NCBI GenBank assembly: GCA_019357535.2
Contig: CP079957.1
Location: 1-64,000, forward strand
Origin: Macrococcus sp. 19Msa1099
Lineage (GTDB): Bacteria > Bacillota > Bacilli > Staphylococcales > Staphylococcaceae
DNA: 64,000 nt
Reading direction: 5' to 3'
Under the pieces are notes generated by a model that was given only the letters and a program-made list of their open reading frames with translations, made no database searches and was not told the DNA's origin. A program made the translations under genes and the position numbers. This document shows positions 60,187 to 64,000 of this stretch, in pieces; positions within the stretch are counted from its first letter, which is position 1, and each line of letters begins with the position of its first letter.

Positions 60187-61059
60187 ATGCAAATTAATAA
60201 GTTAAGAAGTTTCATAAAAGTAGCAGAGCATCATAACTTTTCTCAAGCTGCAGAAAGTTTATTTTTAAATCAATCTACAATTTCAAAGCATGTGGATTAT
60301 GTTGAAAAACTTGTAAATAAAAAACTGTTTGAAAGAAAACAAAAGGGCACCGAACTGACGAATGAGGGGGAACTATTTTATAAATATGCAAAAGAAATTG
60401 TTATTTTGTATGATCAAGCAATCGAAACACTAGGTCAAAAAGAAGCACAACAAACTACAAGAGTTGTCATTGGGGCAACCCCTTTGTATGGAGAAAGATT
60501 ATTACCAAAGTTAATCAATGATATTTATCAAAGAAATAATAAACTAAAGATTAAATTAATTATAGGCAGCTCAAGTGAGATTATGAGCAAGTTATCAGCA
60601 GATCAAATTGATATTGCTTTTGTATCTAACTACATCAAGATAGATGCCCACTATTTTATAAAGAAAGTCATATATAAAGATCAATTACAACTCGTGGCGC
60701 CAAAAGCATATTGGCCACAATCACCTATTGCATTAAATGAGTTAAAGAAAGAAACATTTATTATAAAATCAGAGCACTCATCTTTATATCACTTTATTTT
60801 AAAAGAACTAAAACAAATTCAAAGCGCTTTTGAATTTGAAGATATATTAGAAATCGGGTCTCAAAAAAGTATTTTAGAAAGTGTTAAATATGGACAAGGT
60901 GTGTCGATAGTTTCGGAGTTACTGATAGAAACACTAGATAGCATAGTAGTTTTTGAATTAGACAAAATTTCTTTATCTAGACAAGTTCTGTGTGTGTATA
61001 AAAAGTCAAGAAGTAATCAATTATCTCATATAACAAAATCTTTTAACTTCGTTATATGA
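60187..61059 (+). CDS. LysR-family transcription regulator
   Basis: A 290-residue regulator. Residues 1-60 are the LysR winged HTH (QINKLRSFIKVAEHHNFSQA, then AESLFLNQSTISKHVDYVEK), the rest is a periplasmic-binding-like effector domain (VVIGATPLYGERLLPKLIND). The ATG at 60187 gives a standard length and has TGAGGTG 11 nt upstream; upstream in-frame ATGs run into the operator. It probably controls the divergent DASS-ApgM operon in response to an organic anion. Confidence 0.85.
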   Translation: MQINKLRSFIKVAEHHNFSQAAESLFLNQSTISKHVDYVEKLVNKKLFERKQKGTELTNEGELFYKYAKEIVILYDQAIETLGQKEAQQTTRVVIGATPLYGERLLPKLINDIYQRNNKLKIKLIIGSSSEIMSKLSADQIDIAFVSNYIKIDAHYFIKKVIYKDQLQLVAPKAYWPQSPIALNELKKETFIIKSEHSSLYHFILKELKQIQSAFEFEDILEIGSQKSILESVKYGQGVSIVSELLIETLDSIVVFELDKISLSRQVLCVYKKSRSNQLSHITKSFNFVI

Positions 61060-61064
61060 GATAA
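61021..61064 (+). terminator. Hairpin over the LysR stop codon
   Basis: TTATCTCATATAAC (61021-61034) and GTTATATGAGATAA (61051-61064) form a perfect 14-bp stem. No long T-run, but TTCTTAG follows. Confidence 0.55.
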
Positions 61065-61391
61065 TTCTTAGTTAAAAAACGTAGAAGATCTTTATTGAAA
61101 TAGTTTAAGAAAATAGTTATATAGTTAGAAGTCTTAAATATTTCAAATTATGGAACAAACACTGACGTGTTTGGAATTGTGCAGATTTATCATTCTACAA
61201 TCTAGCAGAACAGTATCACTGTCAACTAAAGCAGACATTCTACTAACAGAAGATTGCAAGGGATCACTCCGTTCAACAAGTTGCCCTTGCAATCTTCTGC
61301 TGTTCTGCAGTGATTGTCTAATGAAATCTAAATCTGCACAATCTTAAGTGGTTGAGTAACGATTGATGAATCAATCGTTGGAAAGGCATTG

Positions 61392-61423
61392 AAGGAACTT
61401 ATCTGAAGATAAGTTCCTTTTTA
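61392..61423 (+). terminator. First terminator in repeat copy A
   Basis: AAGGAACTTATC and GATAAGTTCCTT pair around TGAA, followed by TTTT. Perfect 12-bp stem. Confidence 0.85.
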
Positions 61424-61545
61424 ATTAAGGTTTTTTCAAACACTCACGTTCTTTTACCGAATTTATATAATTTTTAACTACTTAGACTAGCACCGAAGTT
61501 TCACTACCAGTTAAAGATCCAACTGGTGTTCAACTAGAAAAAGTA

Positions 61546-61602
61546 ATACAAGGGTAAACGCTGCAACTCCACTACGTTCCATTGCCCTTGTATTATTTTT
61601 CG
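61546..61602 (+). terminator. Second terminator in repeat copy A
   Basis: AATACAAGGG and CCCTTGTATT pair around a 30-nt loop, followed by ATTTTTC. Confidence 0.65.
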
Positions 61603-61687
61603 GTCAATGCTATTTCTAATCTGTAAAAATTAAATACATAAATTCAAAAGCACAAGTTCGTGTATTTGAAAAAAGGAGTAGATTAGT

Positions 61688-62140
61688 ATGAATTTTGACA
61701 AAACAAATTATATCTATGAGATTAAGGATGTGAAACAGTATTACAGAAAAACACGTGATGAACGCATTAAAGTGAAAAGTCCTGACAATGTGGCAGACTT
61801 CTGTAAAAAGTTGATTGGCAACTCAGTAAGAGAAAAGTTTTTGTTAGTAGGTTTAAATACAAAAAACGAAATTACTTTTGTCTATACAGTATTTATCGGA
61901 ACAATAAATATGTCGCCTATACATCCAAGAGAAGTTTTTCAGGTAGCAATTTTAAATTCATGTGCAAGTATTATTTTAGCACATTGTCATCCATCTGATG
62001 ACCCAACGCCAAGCAATGAAGATAGAGAGGCAACCAAACGTTTTGAAGAATGTGGAGAACTATTAGGAATACCTGTATTAGACCATATTATTGTTACAGA
62101 AAGTAGTTATTTTAGTTTTAGAGAAAACAATCTATTTTAG
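61688..62140 (+). CDS. RadC/JAB-domain protein
   Basis: A 150-residue protein with the JAB1/MPN metal motif (LAHCHPSDDPTPSNEDREAT: H-x-H and P-S-x-x-D), full length for plasmid RadC-like proteins, which lack the HhH region of chromosomal RadC. The family is often found in antirestriction and anti-defence loci of mobile elements; activity is uncertain. AAAAAAGGAG at the end of repeat copy A provides the ribosome site. Confidence 0.8.
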   Translation: MNFDKTNYIYEIKDVKQYYRKTRDERIKVKSPDNVADFCKKLIGNSVREKFLLVGLNTKNEITFVYTVFIGTINMSPIHPREVFQVAILNSCASIILAHCHPSDDPTPSNEDREATKRFEECGELLGIPVLDHIIVTESSYFSFRENNLF

Positions 62141-62153
62141 CATAAAACATAAA

Positions 62154-62194
62154 GCATAAAGAATATAATATAAAACATATTATATTCTTTATGC
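62154..62194 (+). terminator. Long perfect hairpin after the RadC-like gene
   Basis: Bases 62154-62171 and 62177-62194 are perfect 18-bp complements (GCATAAAGAATATAATAT and its complement), loop AAAAC. The tail AAAATT lacks a T-run, so it may be a processing or single-strand-DNA structure as well as a terminator. Confidence 0.55.
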
Positions 62195-62219
62195 AAAATT
62201 AAAAAAGGTGGGGTATATA

Positions 62220-62576
62220 ATGGGATTAGATATGTATATTGTAAAAGAAGAAGATGGCAGATTAGATGAAATAGCATATTTTAGAAAGTTCAATGCATTA
62301 CATGGTTATTTTGATGAAAGATATTATCTAGGTAATCCTGGCAGAGTTAAACTTGATAATTATATGGTAGAAGATGTATACGATAGATTGATAAAAATAA
62401 TAGAGGCACCTGAAAAAGCTAGTAATTTGTTACCAACTTACATGGGACCATTTTTTGGTGGTTATGATTATGATGATATATATTATCATTACATAGCAGA
62501 AGCATTTGAGACATTTCATAAATTAAAACAGATAGATGTTGATAAGGAAAACTACTATTATATGGCAGATTATTAA
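62220..62576 (+). CDS. Hypothetical acidic protein, MGLDMY type
   Basis: A 118-residue strongly acidic, Tyr-rich protein. GGTGGGG supports the ATG at 62220. Proteins starting MGLDMY occur in phages and plasmids of Firmicutes, function unknown. Its acidity and location among RadC-like and repeat-preceded genes would suit a DNA-mimic anti-defence protein, but that is speculation. Confidence 0.5.
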   Translation: MGLDMYIVKEEDGRLDEIAYFRKFNALHGYFDERYYLGNPGRVKLDNYMVEDVYDRLIKIIEAPEKASNLLPTYMGPFFGGYDYDDIYYHYIAEAFETFHKLKQIDVDKENYYYMADY

Positions 62577-62577
62577 A

Positions 62578-62615
62578 GTAAGCCGACAAAGCCCAGGGGG
62601 CTTCTGTCGGCTTAC
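62578..62615 (+). terminator. Terminator-like hairpin
   Basis: GTAAGCCGACA (62578-62588) and TGTCGGCTTAC (62605-62615) pair, with an inner AAGCCC/GGGCTT-type stem. No T-run. Confidence 0.6.
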
Positions 62616-62622
62616 AGTGCAA

Positions 62623-63149
62623 GGAACAAACACTAGCGTGTTTGGAATTGTGCAGATTTATCATTCTACAATCTAGCAGAACAGTATCACTGTCAACTAA
62701 AGCAGACGTTCTACTAACAGAAGATTGCAAGGGATCACTCCGTTCAACAAGTTGCCCTTGCAATCTTTTGCCGTTCTGCAGTGATTGTCTAATGAAATCT
62801 AAATCTGCACAATCTTAACTGATTGAGTAACGATTGATGAATCAATCGTTGGAAAGGCATTGAAGGAACTTATCTGAAGATAAGTTCCTTTTTAATTAAG
62901 GTTTTTTCAAACACTCACGTTCTTTTACCGAATTTATATAATTTTTAACTACTTAGACTAGCACCGAAGTTTCACTACCAGTTAAAGATCCAACTGGTGT
63001 TCAACTAGAAAAAGTAATACAAGGGTAAACGCTGCAACTCCACTACGTTCCATTGCCCTTGTATTATTTTTCGGTCAATGCTATTTCTAATCCGTAAAAA
63101 TTAAATACATAAATTCAAAAGCACAAGTTCGTGTATTTGAAAAAAGGAG
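62623..63149 (+). repeat. 527-bp foldable repeat element, copy B
   Basis: Same length and order of structures as copy A at an offset of exactly 1471 bp. Differences include the loop of the first hairpin (TAGC in place of TGAC), two changes in the right arm of the 16-bp hairpin that keep pairing as G-U, and isolated bases in single-stranded parts. Terminators lie at 62863-62894 and 63017-63073. It precedes the gene at 63159 by its own ribosome site. Confidence 0.8.
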
Positions 63150-63158
63150 AGATTAGTC

Positions 63159-63548
63159 ATGTTTGAATTACAAGCTACAGAAAGTATTGAAAAACCCGAT
63201 TTAACAGAGTTTCAACAGGAATTTATCCAGCGTTTATTAAAACAAAAGTTAAATATTGCAGTAGAAAAAGGTAAATCGCACTTTATATTATTTTCAACGA
63301 CTTCTCTTAATATTGAAAATACAGTTACGTGGGATTTTGGTAGAGGATTCTTTGCTGATGAATACTTAAACGAAAATACAAAGCGTTTTGGTGAATCATT
63401 AAAATCTAAACCAATATATGCACCCAATTTAATTGCAATATTGCGTCACGATTTGGAGCCTTTAGGATATAAGGTGATATGGAAAGATACTTGGATATAT
63501 AACATAGGTGAAATTATCGTGAGTTGGGAGGTATTCAATGAAAGTTAG
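63159..63548 (+). CDS. Hypothetical protein after repeat copy B
   Basis: A 129-residue protein, no family recognised. It begins MFELQATESIEKPDLTEFQQ and has several Trp and aromatic strand segments near the end (VIWKDTWIYNIGEIIVSWEV). AAAAAAGGAG of the repeat is its ribosome site. It overlaps the next gene by 11 nt, so the two are co-translated. Confidence 0.55.
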   Translation: MFELQATESIEKPDLTEFQQEFIQRLLKQKLNIAVEKGKSHFILFSTTSLNIENTVTWDFGRGFFADEYLNENTKRFGESLKSKPIYAPNLIAILRHDLEPLGYKVIWKDTWIYNIGEIIVSWEVFNES

Positions 63549-63825
63549 TTCTGAATTTGGTAAGTCTATTATTGATAATTATAGAGAGCCATCTAGAAAT
63601 GTATCTCATCAAGACAGATATTATTATTTAGATGGAAAAGAATATGTAGCTATTGATAACCGTTCAGGAGAATGTTTTGTAGAAGTGTTTTCCAGTGAAA
63701 TACAAGCACTAGCTTATACACATACGGATTATAGCTATGAAACAATTGAAAGTGCCTATGAACAGATAGGAGTTAAAACATATAAAAATTTAATTAATGC
63801 GTGTGCAGTCATTGAAAATTATTGA
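63538..63825 (+). CDS. Hypothetical acidic protein, 95 aa
   Basis: A 95-residue acidic protein translated from an ATG inside the end of the previous gene, with TGGGAGG 6-7 nt before. Tyr- and Asp-rich (DRYYYLDGKEYVAIDNRSGE). Not recognised. Followed by a very stable hairpin and the start of a third repeat copy. Confidence 0.55.
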   Translation: MKVSSEFGKSIIDNYREPSRNVSHQDRYYYLDGKEYVAIDNRSGECFVEVFSSEIQALAYTHTDYSYETIESAYEQIGVKTYKNLINACAVIENY

Positions 63826-63829
63826 CTGC

Positions 63830-63874
63830 ATCACGCCACTAATATAAGAAAAGCGTTTATATTAGTGGCGTGAT
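63830..63874 (+). terminator. 18-bp perfect hairpin
   Basis: ATCACGCCACTAATATAA and TTATATTAGTGGCGTGAT type arms (63830-63847 and 63857-63874) pair fully around a 9-nt loop. No T-run follows. Confidence 0.6.
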
Positions 63875-63934
63875 AAGTGCATGGAATAAATCTCGCATAA
63901 GCTCACTCGATTTATTGATTAAATTAAAGATTAA

Positions 63935-64000
63935 AACACAAATTGCATTTATATATTTATATAATTTTTTAGTTTTCAGACTAACAATAAAGTTTCACTA
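63935..64000 (+). repeat. Third, diverged partial copy of the repeat element
   Basis: TTTATATAATTTTTTAGTTT, then CAGACTAACA and AAGTTTCACTA parallel the 61460-61507 part of copy A. The window ends inside it, so the downstream part and gene are not seen. Confidence 0.55.

Larger units (their letters stand above)
61152..61678 (+). repeat. 527-bp foldable repeat element, copy A
   Basis: Aligned without gaps to copy B (62623-63149) with about eight substitutions. Order of structures: hairpin CAAACAC/GTGTTTG; long-range stem ATTGTGCAGATTTA/TAAATCTGCACAAT; inside it a 16-bp hairpin (CAGAAGATTGCAAGGG/CCCTTGCAATCTTCTG) and pairs AGAACAG/CTGTTCT and ATCACTG/CAGTGAT in pseudoknot order; hairpin AACGATTGAT/ATCAATCGTT; terminator 61392-61423; hairpin ACCAGTT/AACTGGT; terminator 61546-61602; then the ribosome site of the RadC-like gene. 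Substitutions fall in loops, single strands or as C-to-U pairing-tolerant changes. No real ORF. Confidence 0.8.

Noticed and set aside
61150..61347. 65-codon frame in repeat copy A
   Set aside because: The equivalent position in copy B does not keep the frame's character, and the region is a conserved fold. No proper start signals.
62419..62763. 114-codon minus-strand frame over the end of the MGLDMY gene and copy B
   Set aside because: Spans two unrelated features and lacks a ribosome site; shadow frame.

Overview
The window looks like about 64 kb of a larger, low-GC conjugative multiresistance plasmid from the Staphylococcaceae, most likely Macrococcus or a close relative. This rests on an Inc18-type Rep at the left edge, a complete type IV secretion region, and a mecI-mecR1-mecB-like-blaZ-like gene complex between two inverted IS3-family elements, the arrangement known from Macrococcus caseolyticus (Tn6045-like). 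No rRNA, tRNA, CRISPR or ccr genes were seen. Partition genes and the other plasmid end are not visible, so the molecule probably continues beyond 64000.

Layout. 1-1640: rep and putative origin, followed by two tandem LexA-like boxes. 1.8-9.1 kb: small unknown genes, two intergenic regions of about 400 nt that can fold into large closed structures (2386-2765 and 3180-3580), and a gene pair with an XRE/ImmA-type protein. 9.2-29.6 kb: LPXTG adhesin and mating-pair-formation genes (VirB2-like pilin, SSB-like protein, VirD4 coupling ATPase, VirB6/TrbL-like membrane protein with a 75-residue-repeat tail, VirB3-like and VirB4 proteins, lysozyme/M23 hydrolase, VirB8-like candidate), interrupted at 23.2-23.8 kb by a tandem Fst-type toxin-antitoxin locus. 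29.6-40.3 kb: oriT region, two ribbon-helix-helix proteins, HUH relaxase, ArdC-like antirestriction protein, topoisomerase III, CPBP protease, Toprim protein, Mrr-like nuclease, sortase. 40.3-45.4 kb: decayed restriction-modification genes with an IS30 insertion. 45.4-53.2 kb: the composite mec transposon. 53.2-57.3 kb: gene fragments, serine resolvase, a second small membrane-toxin locus, a probable SOS-regulated YolD operon, decayed MFS and DoxX genes. 57.4-61.1 kb: a metabolic module (ApgM-type phosphoglycerate mutase, DASS anion transporter, divergent LysR). 61.1-64 kb: small accessory genes (RadC/JAB-like and unknowns), each preceded by long foldable repeats; one 527-bp copy pair is about 98 percent identical.

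How it works together. Rep replicates the plasmid, the resolvase resolves multimers, and two kinds of small membrane-toxin loci probably stabilise it. Relaxase, RHH proteins, coupling protein and T4SS transfer it; the adhesin and sortase may promote cell contact. ArdC-like and RadC-like proteins may help establishment in a new host. The mecB-blaZ operon supplies inducible beta-lactam resistance. The most unexplained content is the set of large foldable regions before small genes, which could be structured RNAs, attenuators or single-stranded-DNA promoters.
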